DNA of 64,000 nt from Devosia subaequoris (GCF_014197055.1 NZ_JACIEW010000005.1:124001-188000); one strand, 5' to 3'; positions 1 to 9,357 are shown, counted from the first letter of the stretch. Notes: generated by a model not told the origin, from the sequence alone. Translations and numbers: made by a program.

Positions 1-57
1 GAGAGCATTCGCTTCACACGCGAAGGGTCACAAGTTCAATCCTTGTTACTCCCACCA
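1..57 (+). tRNA. tRNA-Val(CAC), 3' part
   Basis: The window opens inside a tRNA. A five-pair anticodon stem (TTCGC/GCGAA) encloses the loop TTCACAC, so the anticodon is CAC and the tRNA reads GUG valine codons. A T arm with loop TTCAATC follows, then the 3' acceptor strand TACTCCC, discriminator A and an encoded CCA end at 55-57. The D arm and 5' acceptor strand lie upstream of the window. No integrase or att-like repeat is visible downstream, so nothing suggests this tRNA is occupied by an island here. Confidence 0.9.
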
Positions 58-191
58 TTTTTCACAATGTCCCCTCCACAGCTCTTTGCTGCAAGAAGTG
101 ATCGACTCGCGCCCGGTCTGCGGCGGCGCATTAGCACTTTGCTAACCAAGAAATGATGTTCTGGCGGCTGCACATTCAGTCGAGGTCCGCC

Positions 192-695
192 ATGTATCGC
201 AGTATCATTGTCACAGCACTCTTTCTCGTGCCGTCGGTGGCTTATGCGGGCGAGATGCCTGCGCTCCCAGACTTGCCGCCGCTGCCGACGGACTATGTCT
301 CGACCGGGTCGGTCGGCGGCCCCTATCTCGGTCTGCTCGGCGGTGCGACCATGGGGCCGTTACGAGGCGGCGTGTCTGCGCTGGCTGGATATAGTTGGGC
401 CGGAGACGACACTTTCCTTGCGGTTGAAGGGACAGTGCAGGGCAATTTCGACGAGACAGGCAGTATTGATTTCGGTGTTCGAGCCGGCCTGCTGCTGGAC
501 CAGGCGGTAGAGGTCGGTGGCCTCGTCGCCTTGGGGCTGCACAGCACCGAGGGGACATATGTGCGGGTGGCGCCCGGCGTTCAGTTCGAGGTATCCAACG
601 GCGCCTCTGCCCGCTTTCAGGTGCAGCATGACATCGATCTGAGCGGCGATCCAGGCCGCACGTCGGTCATGTCGGGCATGGTCTTTCGCTTCTGA
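192..695 (+). CDS. Small outer-membrane beta-barrel protein, secreted
   Basis: The 167-aa product starts with a hydrophobic signal peptide (residues 1-19, cut after VAYA) and a short Pro/Leu-rich segment. The rest alternates Gly-rich and hydrophobic stretches typical of membrane beta strands. It ends in Arg-Phe, the terminal aromatic residue expected of Bam-assembled barrels. I chose the ATG at 192 over one at 153 because it begins directly with the signal peptide and has GAGG about 7 bases upstream. It resembles small porin-like or OmpA-barrel proteins of Hyphomicrobiales, but I cannot name a family. The FecR-domain gene follows after 82 bases on the same strand. Confidence 0.6.
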   Translation: MYRSIIVTALFLVPSVAYAGEMPALPDLPPLPTDYVSTGSVGGPYLGLLGGATMGPLRGGVSALAGYSWAGDDTFLAVEGTVQGNFDETGSIDFGVRAGLLLDQAVEVGGLVALGLHSTEGTYVRVAPGVQFEVSNGASARFQVQHDIDLSGDPGRTSVMSGMVFRF

Positions 696-777
696 CGCAG
701 AAATTGTGATCTGGGAGTTTAGAAGTCGGTAGCGATTGTCTGAGCAAGCTGTCTGCCAGAATTTGTGGGAGGCATAG

Positions 778-1578
778 ATGCTAGCACGCGTGATGATCGC
801 TGCCCTCGTCGTGGTGACGAGCGCAGTTTCTGCCTGGGCTGACGATTGGGAAGTGACTCGTATCCGCGGCGGGGTGTTCGCACTCGACAATGGGCAGTGG
901 GTACAACTTTTCCGCGGCAGTGTGGTTTCGGATGACCGCGTCATAAAAAGCGCTCCAGACGGGCGGGCGACTTTCGTTCGCAGCCAGGAAACAATTGAAC
1001 TCAGTCCCAACACGACTGCACAGATCGCCGACATCGACGGCTTCACGACGATTTACAACCACGCCGGCACGGTGGGGGTGGACGCGGAGGCGCGTAACGT
1101 CAAGCACCTGGCGGTTCAGACCAGTATTCTGGCCGCGGTCGTCAAGGGCACGGCGTTTTCGGTAAGGTCCGATGGAGCCGCGTCCACCGTTGCAGTCTTC
1201 AGAGGCACTGTTGAAGTCAGCGACAGCCGGTCATCACAGCCCGTCAGTCTCGGTGCCGGCCAGGAGGTGTCCGCAACGCCGACACAGGTCGTGAGCGCTG
1301 CGAAAGTGACGCCGGTCTCCGGTGCCGTCACTCCGCCTCCCCGGCCCTCGACGACTACGTCAGGGGCGACGGGTGCAAGCGACGCCAACAGGACGACGAC
1401 AGGCGCCAGCGGTAGCAGCGGCAGCGGCACTTCCTCAAGCGATGCGGCGAAGGACGCGGAGAAAGCTGCCAAGGAGGCTGACAAGGCTGACAAGGCTGAC
1501 AAGGCTGACAAGGATGACAAGGATGACAAGGATGACAAGGATGATAAGGACGATGACGATGATGACGATGACGATTGA
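778..1578 (+). CDS. FecR-domain protein with repetitive Asp/Lys tail
   Basis: The 266-aa precursor has a signal peptide (cut near residue 21, SAWA/DD). A FecR-type domain at about 30-150 carries the family pattern of a charged threshold segment followed by VKGTAFSV and VEVS strands. Next come a Pro/Ser/Gly/Thr linker (about 180-225) and a highly charged tail with four ADK and four DDK triplets (234-257), closing with nine Asp residues. No transmembrane anchor or TonB box is visible, so it is not a classic FecR anti-sigma regulator; a periplasmic or surface-exposed scaffold is more likely. GGGAGG lies upstream of the ATG. The function is unknown. Confidence 0.75.
   Translation: MLARVMIAALVVVTSAVSAWADDWEVTRIRGGVFALDNGQWVQLFRGSVVSDDRVIKSAPDGRATFVRSQETIELSPNTTAQIADIDGFTTIYNHAGTVGVDAEARNVKHLAVQTSILAAVVKGTAFSVRSDGAASTVAVFRGTVEVSDSRSSQPVSLGAGQEVSATPTQVVSAAKVTPVSGAVTPPPRPSTTTSGATGASDANRTTTGASGSSGSGTSSSDAAKDAEKAAKEADKADKADKADKDDKDDKDDKDDKDDDDDDDDD
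1477..1575 (+). repeat. Coding 9-bp tandem repeat plus Asp-codon run
   Basis: Four units of GCTGACAAG are followed by four units of GATGACAAG or its T variant (1477-1548), then nine GAC/GAT codons up to the stop. The units encode ADK and DDK triplets. Because the array is in frame and a multiple of three, copy-number slippage would change tail length without breaking the gene. Confidence 0.9.
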
Positions 1579-1605
1579 GGTCGCTTGACGTCTGATGCAG
1601 AGCAC

Positions 1606-1642
1606 AGGTGCGCCGGAAGAACCCTTCCGGTGCACTTTTTTT
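1606..1642 (+). terminator. Rho-independent terminator after the FecR-domain gene
   Basis: A GC-rich inverted repeat has arms GCCGGAAG and CTTCCGG, extended outward by GTGC/GCAC with one bulge. It is followed at once by seven T residues (1636-1642). It lies 30 bases past the FecR-domain stop codon and separates it from the convergent gene on the other strand. Confidence 0.85.
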
Positions 1643-1709
1643 GCCTGGATAACGCGGGCCAATCCTGCTGTCAGGGGCGGCTTCTCCGGTCGCCTGCCAC
1701 CCCCTTCGA

Positions 1710-2324
1710 CTACCACATGGTCTGTTTCGCCCGTTCCGGCCAAGCCTTGTCATAGCTGTCGCCGCCCACTTCTTCGGCCGTCATCGCTGCCAGGATCTGG
1801 CCGGGGGTGGGCAGGCTGGCCGGATCGACATGGCGTTCAGGGTTCCAGAGTTCGGACCGGATGATTGCGCGAGCGCATTGGAAATAGACTTCGTCGATTT
1901 CGAGAACGATCACCGAGCGCGGTGCCTTGCCCTCAATCGCAAAGCTTTCGAGCAGAGCCGGATCGATGGACAGATGCGCCCGGCCGTTGACACGCAGGGT
2001 GGTGCCCGAGCCGGGTATGAGGAAGAGCAAGGCGCAGCGCGGGTCGCGTATGATGTTGCGCAGGCTATCGATGCGGTTATTGCCGCGTCGATCCGGCAGC
2101 ATCAATGTCGTGTCATCATGGACGCGCACAAAGCCCGGCTTGTCGCCGCGCGGTGAGCAATCAATGCCTTCGGGACCGATCGTGGCCAGCGCGGCAAAGG
2201 GACTGACCGCGATCAGGCGCCGGTAGTGGGGCGTCATGGTGGATGTCACCTTGACGGTGGAAGCGGGCGCAGGGGCAGGTTGATAGAGCGCCTCCAGCTG
2301 GTCGAGGCTGGTGATTTTGGTCAT
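1710..2324 (-). CDS. PPOX-type FMN flavoprotein (pyridoxamine phosphate oxidase family)
   Basis: The 204-aa protein shows a split-barrel flavin fold. It has the [10 protein letters not shown] turn and the downstream [13 protein letters not shown] segment that I associate with the MSMEG_1061-like subfamily of PPOX flavoproteins, followed by a beta-rich half with VNGRAHLS. Members bind FMN or F420 and are thought to reduce small substrates; the substrate here cannot be read. The reading frame is open further upstream, but the extra segment lacks family character, so I start at the ATG at 2324 (MTKITSL). The gene is divergent from msrB with 105 bases between the start codons. Confidence 0.75.
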   Translation of the reverse strand: MTKITSLDQLEALYQPAPAPASTVKVTSTMTPHYRRLIAVSPFAALATIGPEGIDCSPRGDKPGFVRVHDDTTLMLPDRRGNNRIDSLRNIIRDPRCALLFLIPGSGTTLRVNGRAHLSIDPALLESFAIEGKAPRSVIVLEIDEVYFQCARAIIRSELWNPERHVDPASLPTPGQILAAMTAEEVGGDSYDKAWPERAKQTMW

Positions 2325-2429
2325 GAAACAGTGCCTGTGAACCGCGTCGTGAACGATCGCGGGCTGGGATTGGCGTGTAACCCAGCCTATATGACAATCG
2401 AAAGACAGGTCGAGATCAGGAGAGTGGCC

Positions 2430-2834
2430 ATGGATGCGCAAAATTTCCCCGTGACCCGCACCGATGCCGAATGGCGCGAGCGGCTGAGCGAAGAGCAATA
2501 TTATATCATGCGCCAGCACGGCACCGAGCGGCCTGGCTCCTGCGCATTGCTACATGAAAAGCGCCCCGGCACCTTTTCCTGCGCCGGTTGCGACACACCG
2601 CTCTTCGCTGCGACGCTGAAATTTGAAAGTGGGACAGGTTGGCCCAGCTTCAACGACCCGATCCCCGGGTCAGTTGAAACTACCACCGACCGCAGCCATG
2701 GCATGGTGCGCACCGAAGTGCATTGTGCCACCTGCGGAAGTCATCTGGGGCATGTTTTCCCTGATGGGCCGCCGCCGACCGGCCTGCGCTATTGCATCAA
2801 TGGCGTGGCGCTCAATTTTACGCCCGAGGCATGA
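2430..2834 (+). CDS. msrB: Peptide-methionine (R)-S-oxide reductase MsrB
   Basis: The 134-aa enzyme reduces the R epimer of methionine sulfoxide in oxidised proteins. The zinc ligands are two CxxC pairs, Cys51/Cys54 and Cys99/Cys102. The catalytic cysteine is Cys122 in RYCINGVAL, and the GTGWPSF substrate loop sits near 68-74. AGGAG at 2418-2422 supports the ATG at 2430 over an in-frame ATG at 2391. The stop codon overlaps the start of the next gene (ATGA at 2831), so the two are likely translationally coupled. No MsrA is fused or adjacent. Confidence 0.95.
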   Translation: MDAQNFPVTRTDAEWRERLSEEQYYIMRQHGTERPGSCALLHEKRPGTFSCAGCDTPLFAATLKFESGTGWPSFNDPIPGSVETTTDRSHGMVRTEVHCATCGSHLGHVFPDGPPPTGLRYCINGVALNFTPEA

Positions 2835-3601
2835 AGTTTTCGGCCAATCTGAGCATGCTCTATACCGAGCATGACTTTCTTGATCGCTTCGCCGCCGCAG
2901 CCGCTGATGGCTTTGGCGGCGTTGAATTTGTGTCCCCCTATGATGACCCGCCGCAGGTTGTCGCCGAGGCGGCCCGGGCCTCGGGGCTTGTGGTGGTGCT
3001 GTTCAATTCGCCGGCTGGTGACTGGACGGCGGGCGAACGGGGCTGCGCCTGCCAGCCGGGGCAGCAGGCCCGGTTTCGCGCCGAGATCGACCGGGCAATC
3101 GACTATGCCAGGGCGCTGGGCTGTCCGCGCCTTCACATCATGGCCGGCCTCGTGCCCGAGGGCGTCACCCCTGCCGAGGCAGAGGCCGTGTTCATCGACA
3201 ATTTGGGCTGGGCCGCCGAACGGCTGGCAGGCGCGGGCGTGGTCGGGCTGATCGAGCCGATCAATCCAATCGACATGCCCGGCTATGGGCTATCCCGTCT
3301 CGACCAGGCCGAGCGTGTGCTGGCGGCGGTGAGGCACGACAATCTGCGCCTGCAATATGACGTCTATCACATGGCGATGATGGGCGAGGATGTGGTGACC
3401 CAGTTCATGCGCCTGCTGCCGCTCATCGACCATATCCAGATTGCCGACAGGCCGGGTCGGCATGAGCCGGGCAGCGGCGGAATCGATTTCCCAGCCGTTT
3501 TCGCGGCCATTCGGTCGAGCGGCTACCAGGGTTGGGTGGGGGCGGAATATCTGCCGGCCGCCATGACCAGCATGGGGCTCGGCTGGCGCGAGCGCGCCTG
3601 A
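2831..3601 (+). CDS. Hydroxypyruvate isomerase-like TIM-barrel protein
   Basis: The 256-aa product belongs to the xylose-isomerase-like TIM-barrel superfamily and matches Hyi/OtnI proteins from its first strand ([13 protein letters not shown]). Metal-binding and catalytic glutamates are seen at Glu142 (LIEPIN) and Glu239 (GAEYLP), with the metal-site segments LQYDVYH and DHIQIAD between them. Family members interconvert hydroxypyruvate and tartronate semialdehyde or isomerise related oxo-acids. The true substrate is not certain because no glyoxylate or allantoin genes are adjacent. The start codon overlaps the msrB stop. Confidence 0.85.
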   Translation: MKFSANLSMLYTEHDFLDRFAAAAADGFGGVEFVSPYDDPPQVVAEAARASGLVVVLFNSPAGDWTAGERGCACQPGQQARFRAEIDRAIDYARALGCPRLHIMAGLVPEGVTPAEAEAVFIDNLGWAAERLAGAGVVGLIEPINPIDMPGYGLSRLDQAERVLAAVRHDNLRLQYDVYHMAMMGEDVVTQFMRLLPLIDHIQIADRPGRHEPGSGGIDFPAVFAAIRSSGYQGWVGAEYLPAAMTSMGLGWRERA

Positions 3602-3604
3602 AAC

Positions 3605-6055
3605 TCAGGTGCCGCGCGGCTTGGCCCGGCTGGTGGCCGGGGCGGCGATTGGATCGTCGGGCCAGGGGTGGCGCGGATAGCGGCCTTTGAGGTCGCGGGC
3701 CACGTCCTTCCAGCTCCCGCGCCAGAAGCCGGGCAGATCCCGCGTGGTCTGGATCGGCCTATGAGCCGGTGAAAGCAGCACCAGCAAAAGCGGTATCCGG
3801 CCATCGGCAATGCTGGGATGCCGGTCGAGTCCGAACAGTTCCTGCACCCGGATTTCCAGCGCCGGGCCATTTTCGGCACCATAGTCAATGGGTAGGTGGC
3901 TTCCCGAAGGCGCGCGAAAATGGCTGGGGAGCAGCTTTTCCATTTCCTGTTTTTTCGCCCAGGGCAGCAGGGTTTCCAGCGCTGATCCGAGATGCTCGGC
4001 GGTGATCGCGGAAAGCCGCGTTTCACCCAGGATGTGCGGGATCAGCCAGGCGGGGTCGGCGGCAAGGGCGGCGTCGGTCAGGTCGGGCCAATCCACCCCC
4101 AGGCTCTGATGAAGAAAACTGGCGCGGGCGCGCTGAGCTTTCTGCTCCTTGCTCCAGGGCAGCGCCTCCACCCGCTTGATGGCGGCTTCGGCAAGGAGCT
4201 TGGCGGCGGTGTCGAAATCGGTCACCGGGGCGGTTTCGTCGGCCAGCCGCAAAGCGTCGAGCCGCCGCTGACGGCGGGCGCGCACGGCGCCGCTGGCAGG
4301 ATCGAAGGTCAGGGTGGTTTCGGTGCGGATATGGCTGGCGAACAGGGCCTCGAGTTCGCCCGTATCCAGCGCCGCGGACGAACGGATACGCCCCTGTGTG
4401 GCGCTGCCGGTTACATCGGCGACAACAATGAAGGGCGCGCCGGCCAGGGCATGGGTTTCGTCGAGCTGGGCCTGCCGTCCATTGGCGAGGCGGAAACGGC
4501 CACGGGCACCGGCTGATTGGGCGACCCGATCTGGAAACGCCCGGGCCAGGTGATGGCCGGGGGACTGGTCCTCGCCGGATGACCCTCCAGCCTGCTTTGC
4601 CCAGCGGCGGGCCAGGCTGCGGGCTTCTTCGGCGCGGCGGGATCGATCCGTGCGGAAGCGCTCGAGGCGGCGACCGAGATCAGTATCGTCTCCCCCCAGC
4701 CCGCGCTCGCCAATCAGCACGGCCAGTTCGGCGGCGGTCTGTGCATCGCCGTCTTCGGCTCCGGCGACGACCATGTGAGCGAGGCGCGGATGCAATGGCA
4801 ATTTGGCCAGGGCTTTGCCGGCGGCGGTCAGGCGCCCTGTTTCATCTATGGCGTCGAGACGCTGGAGGAGCGCCTTGGCCTCGGCCCAGGCCGGAGCTGG
4901 CGGCGGATCGAGGAAGGCCAGGGCCTGCGGATCGCTAACGCCCCAACTGGCGAGGTCGAGCAGCAGCCCCGAGAGATCGGCGGCGAGGATTTCCGGGGTC
5001 TCGAACGGTTCGAGCGCAGCACTTTGGCCCTGGTGCCAGAGCCGGATGCAGACGCCGGGGCTGGTACGGCCCGCGCGGCCGCGGCGCTGGTCGGCACCGG
5101 CGCGGGATACGCGGCGGGTGGCGAGACTGGTCATGCCGGTGGCCGGTTCATAGACCGGCACCCGGCGAAAACCTGAATCGATGACGATGCGCACCCCTTC
5201 GATGGTCAGCGAGGTTTCGGCAATTGAGGTCGCCAGCACAATCTTGCGACGCCCCTCGGGTGCCGGCTGGATGGCCCGATCCTGCTCGCCGGGCGAAAGC
5301 TGACCATAGAGCGGCGCCAGATCTGTGTTGGCGGGCAGGCGCGTGGCGAGCCGTTCGGCGGTGCGGGTAATCTCGCCCTGCCCGGGCAGGAACACCAGCA
5401 CTGATCCTTCGTGCTCGCGCAGGGCGGCGAGCGTGGCACTGGCCACCTGGTCCTCGAGGCGCTGCAGCGGGTCGGGTTCAAGATGAAAGGTTTCGACGGG
5501 AAAAGTACGGCCGGGGCTGTCAATGACCGGAGCGTCATCAAGCAGCTTGGCGACGCTCGCGCCATCAATGGTGGCAGACATGACCAGCAACCGGAGGTCC
5601 GGCCGTAGCGCGCGGGCATCGAGCGCCAAGGCGAGTCCCAGATCGCCATCGAGGCTACGTTCGTGAAATTCGTCGAAGATGACGGCCGCGACGCCACTCA
5701 GCTCCGGGTCGCCCAGCAGCATACGGGTGAAGACACCCTCGGTGACCACCTCGATGCGCGTGCGGGCGGACACCTTGGTTTCCATGCGCACGCGATAGCC
5801 CACAGTCTGTCCGATCTCCTCGCCTAGTAGCCGGACCATTTGCCGTGCTGCGGCCCGGGCGGCCAGCCGGCGTGGTTCGAGCATGATGATGCGGCCCTCG
5901 CCACGCCAAGGGGCATCGAGCAGGGCCAGCGGCACGCGCGTTGTCTTGCCAGCGCCCGGCTGGGCGACCAGCACGGCGGAAACGCCGTCCGTCAGGGCCT
6001 CGGCCAGGGCGGGCAGGGCGGCGTCGATGGGTAGTGGCGGCATTGCTATGGGCAT
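3605..6055 (-). CDS. hrpB: ATP-dependent helicase HrpB
   Basis: This 816-aa DEAH/RHA-type helicase has Walker A GAGKTT (34-39), DEFH motif II (128-131), SAT motif III (160-162) and the QRRGRAGR motif VI. Helicase-associated and HrpB C-terminal domains follow, with the typical SLGVDWPDL region. Length agrees with the family (about 820 aa). HrpB proteins bind ATP and RNA or DNA, and their cellular role is poorly defined. The start is uncertain: I use the ATG at 6055, while an ATG at 6043 is equally compatible. It converges with the isomerase gene, leaving 3 bases between the stop codons. Confidence 0.92.
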   Translation of the reverse strand: MPIAMPPLPIDAALPALAEALTDGVSAVLVAQPGAGKTTRVPLALLDAPWRGEGRIIMLEPRRLAARAAARQMVRLLGEEIGQTVGYRVRMETKVSARTRIEVVTEGVFTRMLLGDPELSGVAAVIFDEFHERSLDGDLGLALALDARALRPDLRLLVMSATIDGASVAKLLDDAPVIDSPGRTFPVETFHLEPDPLQRLEDQVASATLAALREHEGSVLVFLPGQGEITRTAERLATRLPANTDLAPLYGQLSPGEQDRAIQPAPEGRRKIVLATSIAETSLTIEGVRIVIDSGFRRVPVYEPATGMTSLATRRVSRAGADQRRGRAGRTSPGVCIRLWHQGQSAALEPFETPEILAADLSGLLLDLASWGVSDPQALAFLDPPPAPAWAEAKALLQRLDAIDETGRLTAAGKALAKLPLHPRLAHMVVAGAEDGDAQTAAELAVLIGERGLGGDDTDLGRRLERFRTDRSRRAEEARSLARRWAKQAGGSSGEDQSPGHHLARAFPDRVAQSAGARGRFRLANGRQAQLDETHALAGAPFIVVADVTGSATQGRIRSSAALDTGELEALFASHIRTETTLTFDPASGAVRARRQRRLDALRLADETAPVTDFDTAAKLLAEAAIKRVEALPWSKEQKAQRARASFLHQSLGVDWPDLTDAALAADPAWLIPHILGETRLSAITAEHLGSALETLLPWAKKQEMEKLLPSHFRAPSGSHLPIDYGAENGPALEIRVQELFGLDRHPSIADGRIPLLLVLLSPAHRPIQTTRDLPGFWRGSWKDVARDLKGRYPRHPWPDDPIAAPATSRAKPRGT

Positions 6056-6210
6056 AAAGAGCCGATAGCCTTTGCAGCGGCCTGCACGCAAGGGTCGTCA
6101 CGACCGGCGCCAAACCAGCGGCTAATTCATCGCAAGCGTACTTGCCGGTTCTCCTCTGCGCCCGAGCAGGTTAGGGTGCATGCTGTTCCAGCGATTGCCC
6201 GGAGTGGCGC

Positions 6211-7077
6211 ATGCAACTGACACGTATCGCCAATGACCAGATCACCGTCGATGTCGCGGCGCTTGGCGCTGAGATGCAGTTGATCCAGACACGCGATGGC
6301 CGGCAGTGGCTCTGGCATGGCGACGCTGCCTATTGGACCGGCCGCTCGCCCCTCCTGTTTCCCATTGTCGGCAAGGCGCCCAATGACACGGTGACAGTGG
6401 ACGGTGTTCCGTTCCAGATGAGCCAGCATGGCTTTGCCCGGCGCAGCAATTTTTCGCTGTTGGTCGAGGAAACCGATCGCTGCGTTTATCGGCTGACTGC
6501 GTCTGAGGCGAGCCGGGCGATGTATCCCTTCGATTTTCAGCTCGATGTCGAGCATCGGGTGGAGGGGCACGCCGTGGTGGTCAGCGCCACAGTCACCAAT
6601 TGTGACCACAAGATCATGCCCTTCGGCATCGGCTTTCATCCTGCATTTGCCTGGCCGCTACCGGGCGCCGAAGACAAGCCGCATAGTATTGAGCTGGATG
6701 ACGGCGGCGCCCCGGCATTGCGTCGTTTGTCGGGCGGGCTGGTGGAGCCGAAAGCGCTGCCCTCGCCCTTTGAGGCAGGGCGGCTGACGCTCGAGCACAG
6801 CCTGTTTGCAAATGACGCCATGCTGTTCCCCGAAGGGGCGGGCGCCGGGTTGGTCTATGGCCCTGCCGAGGGGCCTAATGTGCATTTCACCTGGGAGAAC
6901 CTGCCCAATTTTGCGCTCTGGACCAAGCCGGGCGCCGGTTTCATCTGCCTTGAGCCCTGGCACGGGACCGCGGCCGCGGTGGGCGGATCGGAAGAATTGA
7001 GCGAGCGGCCCTTTACGGAATTGCTGGGTGCGGGCGCAACGGAACGGTATGGCTTTCGGGCGGAACTCCGCGGTTAA
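6211..7077 (+). CDS. Aldose 1-epimerase family protein (LacX-like)
   Basis: The 288-aa protein has the galactose mutarotase fold. The early segment is LGAEMQLIQ, the active-site arginine and histidine lie in QHGFAR, a second histidine is in GFHPAF, and the acidic residue is in LEPWHG near the C-terminus. These are features of the LacX-like branch, which act on free or phosphorylated hexoses. CGGAG precedes the ATG. The gene stands alone on its strand, divergent from hrpB and convergent with the ATPase gene, with 3 bases between the stops. Confidence 0.85.
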   Translation: MQLTRIANDQITVDVAALGAEMQLIQTRDGRQWLWHGDAAYWTGRSPLLFPIVGKAPNDTVTVDGVPFQMSQHGFARRSNFSLLVEETDRCVYRLTASEASRAMYPFDFQLDVEHRVEGHAVVVSATVTNCDHKIMPFGIGFHPAFAWPLPGAEDKPHSIELDDGGAPALRRLSGGLVEPKALPSPFEAGRLTLEHSLFANDAMLFPEGAGAGLVYGPAEGPNVHFTWENLPNFALWTKPGAGFICLEPWHGTAAAVGGSEELSERPFTELLGAGATERYGFRAELRG

Positions 7078-7080
7078 GCG

Positions 7081-8607
7081 CTATTCGGCCGCGCCGCGTT
7101 CCTCGACCAATTCGTCCGGACCATTGGGATCGCCCGGCGCGGTCTCGGCGCCGAGATCGGGGAAGGCGGCGATGCGTGCTCCACGGAAATCGGTGCGCAG
7201 AACAATCAGTCCGCGTTCTTCGAACCAGGTCAGCAGGCGCCGGGCACGGCTCGATGAATGGGTGCCATAAAGCCGGGCCAGCGTGGCGTCGGAGGGGCAG
7301 GGGGCACCGGTCAACGCGGCCTGGGCAATAACCAGGAACACGCCCTGCACATCATCGGTCAGCGTTTCGGAGAGGCTTAGGGCCTGCTGCCAGCCGTCAG
7401 AGGCGGCGGTCTGTTCATCGGGCGCCACCCGAGCCACGGCGAGCAGGCGCTTGAAGGCGGGCAGGGCCGGTGGATCACCCGGAATGCGGCGGATGCGGCA
7501 GCGGACCAAAAAATCCTGATAAAGCTGCGCTGTGTTGCGAAAACCCGCGTCGGGGTCGCTCATCAGCTCGACCATCACCGCCTGGATCATGGCTTCGCGC
7601 TCGGCTTCATCGATCTCCGGAAATAGTGAAGCGGGTTCTTCCGGTGCTTCGGCGCGGGCCTTGGCACGGGCTTCGGCGACCTGTGCCAACAATTCATTGG
7701 TCGATGGCGGCGGGGGCGGCGCCGGACGGCGCACCACTGGCCGGGCCAGTTCCTCGGGGTCCTGCGTGAAAATCAGATCGGCCGCATCGGCTGGCGCTTC
7801 GGGCAACGGGGTCAGCTTGGGGCTGGTCGAGCGCGCCGCGGTTTCCACGCTACCGATGATGATGGGCAAGGGACGGCGGGAGATGGCGGGCCCCAGGGCA
7901 ACGAAATGGCCCCGCGCCAGATCGCGGAATTGTTCGGCCTGGCGACGGTCCATGCCCAGAAGGTCGGCGGCGCGTGCCATGTCGATATCGAGGAAGGTGC
8001 GGCCCATGAGGAAGTTGGAGGCCTCGGCCGCCACATTCTTGGCCAGCTTGGCAAGGCGCTGGGTGGCGATGACACCGGCCAGACCGCGCTTGCGGCCACG
8101 ACACATCAGATTGGTCATGGCGCCGAGCGACAACTTGCGCGCTTCGTCCGAGACCTCACCGCCCGCTGCCGGGGCAAATAACTGGGCCTCGTCGACCACG
8201 ACCAGAACCGGATACCAGAAATCGCGGTCTGCATCGAACATGCCGCCGAGAAAAGCGGCCGCCGCGCGCATCTGCTGTTCGGCGTCGAGCCCCTCGAGAT
8301 TGAGCACCACTGAGACACGGTGCTGGCGTACCCGATTGGCAATGCGGGTCAGTTCGTTTTCGGTGCGCGTGGCATCGACTACGAGATGCCCGTATTTATC
8401 GGACAGGGTGACGAAATCGCCCTCGGGGTCGATGATGCACTGCTGCACCCACTGCGCGGACTGCTCGAGCAGGCGGCGTAGCAGATGTGACTTGCCGGAC
8501 CCCGAATTGCCCTGCACCAGAAGGCGCGTGGCGAGCAATTCTTCAAGATCCATGTGGGCTGGGCCGGATCCCCGGCTCTCTCCCATGTCGATGGCGACCT
8601 GCATCAT
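7081..8607 (-). CDS. HerA-like / DUF87 ATP-binding protein
   Basis: This 508-aa P-loop ATPase of the HerA/FtsK superfamily has Walker A GNSGSGKS (33-40), a Walker B ending in Asp139-Glu140 (VVVDEAQ), and a later Arg/Gln-rich segment (IATQRLAKL) that may supply the sensor or arginine finger. The C-terminal part is Pro-rich and then helical, perhaps a winged helix. HerA relatives translocate DNA, usually with a NurA nuclease or another effector; none is encoded next to it. GGAG sits close to the start, so the second ATG (8604) is possible. It may be a solitary housekeeping ATPase. Confidence 0.75.
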   Translation of the reverse strand: MMQVAIDMGESRGSGPAHMDLEELLATRLLVQGNSGSGKSHLLRRLLEQSAQWVQQCIIDPEGDFVTLSDKYGHLVVDATRTENELTRIANRVRQHRVSVVLNLEGLDAEQQMRAAAAFLGGMFDADRDFWYPVLVVVDEAQLFAPAAGGEVSDEARKLSLGAMTNLMCRGRKRGLAGVIATQRLAKLAKNVAAEASNFLMGRTFLDIDMARAADLLGMDRRQAEQFRDLARGHFVALGPAISRRPLPIIIGSVETAARSTSPKLTPLPEAPADAADLIFTQDPEELARPVVRRPAPPPPPSTNELLAQVAEARAKARAEAPEEPASLFPEIDEAEREAMIQAVMVELMSDPDAGFRNTAQLYQDFLVRCRIRRIPGDPPALPAFKRLLAVARVAPDEQTAASDGWQQALSLSETLTDDVQGVFLVIAQAALTGAPCPSDATLARLYGTHSSSRARRLLTWFEERGLIVLRTDFRGARIAAFPDLGAETAPGDPNGPDELVEERGAAE

Positions 8608-8733
8608 CTCTCCGGCTGGATGCGCCTCATCTCCAGCGGGAAGGCAGACGCACGGCTAACTAACTATTTGCGAGTGATAGCACATAGCCTCACCGATTCG
8701 CCCAATCGGGAAAAGCCCGGTTCCACAGGGCAA

Positions 8734-9357
8734 TCAGTTCGGCTTGCGCGCGATGATAAAGACGGCTGCCCGGGGCTTGGGGCGCCAGTCATGCTCGATG
8801 GTAAAGCCTGGGCGGGTGATGTCCTGGCGCAACTGGTCCCGGTCCATGACGGTGAGTACCGGAAGCAGGCCAAGAGCACGGCCAAGCGGGGCGATATAGC
8901 CCAACCACCTGGCGGTCTCGGCAATGCAGACGGTGCTGGAGACAAAAATGCCCCCTGGCTTGAGAATGTCGAAGACGCGCTGAATGACGGCCTGCCGGTT
9001 CTGGAGCAGGTGCAGGACGGACATGGCCAGCACGACGTCGTAGCTGGCCGGGGCGATCGGCATGGTGGTGATGTCGCCCTTTTCGAAGGTGACATTATCG
9101 ACCCCGGCCTGGGCGGCGCGGATGCGGGCCTTTTCCAGCATACGCTCGGAAAAATCCACCGCCCGGACGCTGCGGACGTGTGGGGCATGGATGATGGCGG
9201 TGCCGCCGGTGCCACAGCCGAACTCGAAGACGTCCATGTCCGGGGTGAAGTGGGACTGGGTTCTGGCCAGCTTGGTGCGGTAGGCCTGCTCGTCGCTGAT
9301 GGGCTGGGCGGCATAGCGATCCGCCATCCGGTCCCAGAAGGCGCTTGGCTCGGCCAT
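8734..9357 (-). CDS. Class I SAM-dependent methyltransferase
   Basis: The 207-aa protein has the Rossmann-type methyltransferase core. Motif I is FEFGCGTGG (44-52), an acidic residue ends the second strand (AVDFSE), motif post-II is FEKGDI, and LKPGG follows strand five. The substrate is not evident; small-molecule or quinone-type methylases share this layout. GAGGAG precedes the ATG. It is divergent from a LysR-type regulator across 98 bases, so that regulator may control it. Confidence 0.85.
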   Translation of the reverse strand: MAEPSAFWDRMADRYAAQPISDEQAYRTKLARTQSHFTPDMDVFEFGCGTGGTAIIHAPHVRSVRAVDFSERMLEKARIRAAQAGVDNVTFEKGDITTMPIAPASYDVVLAMSVLHLLQNRQAVIQRVFDILKPGGIFVSSTVCIAETARWLGYIAPLGRALGLLPVLTVMDRDQLRQDITRPGFTIEHDWRPKPRAAVFIIARKPN

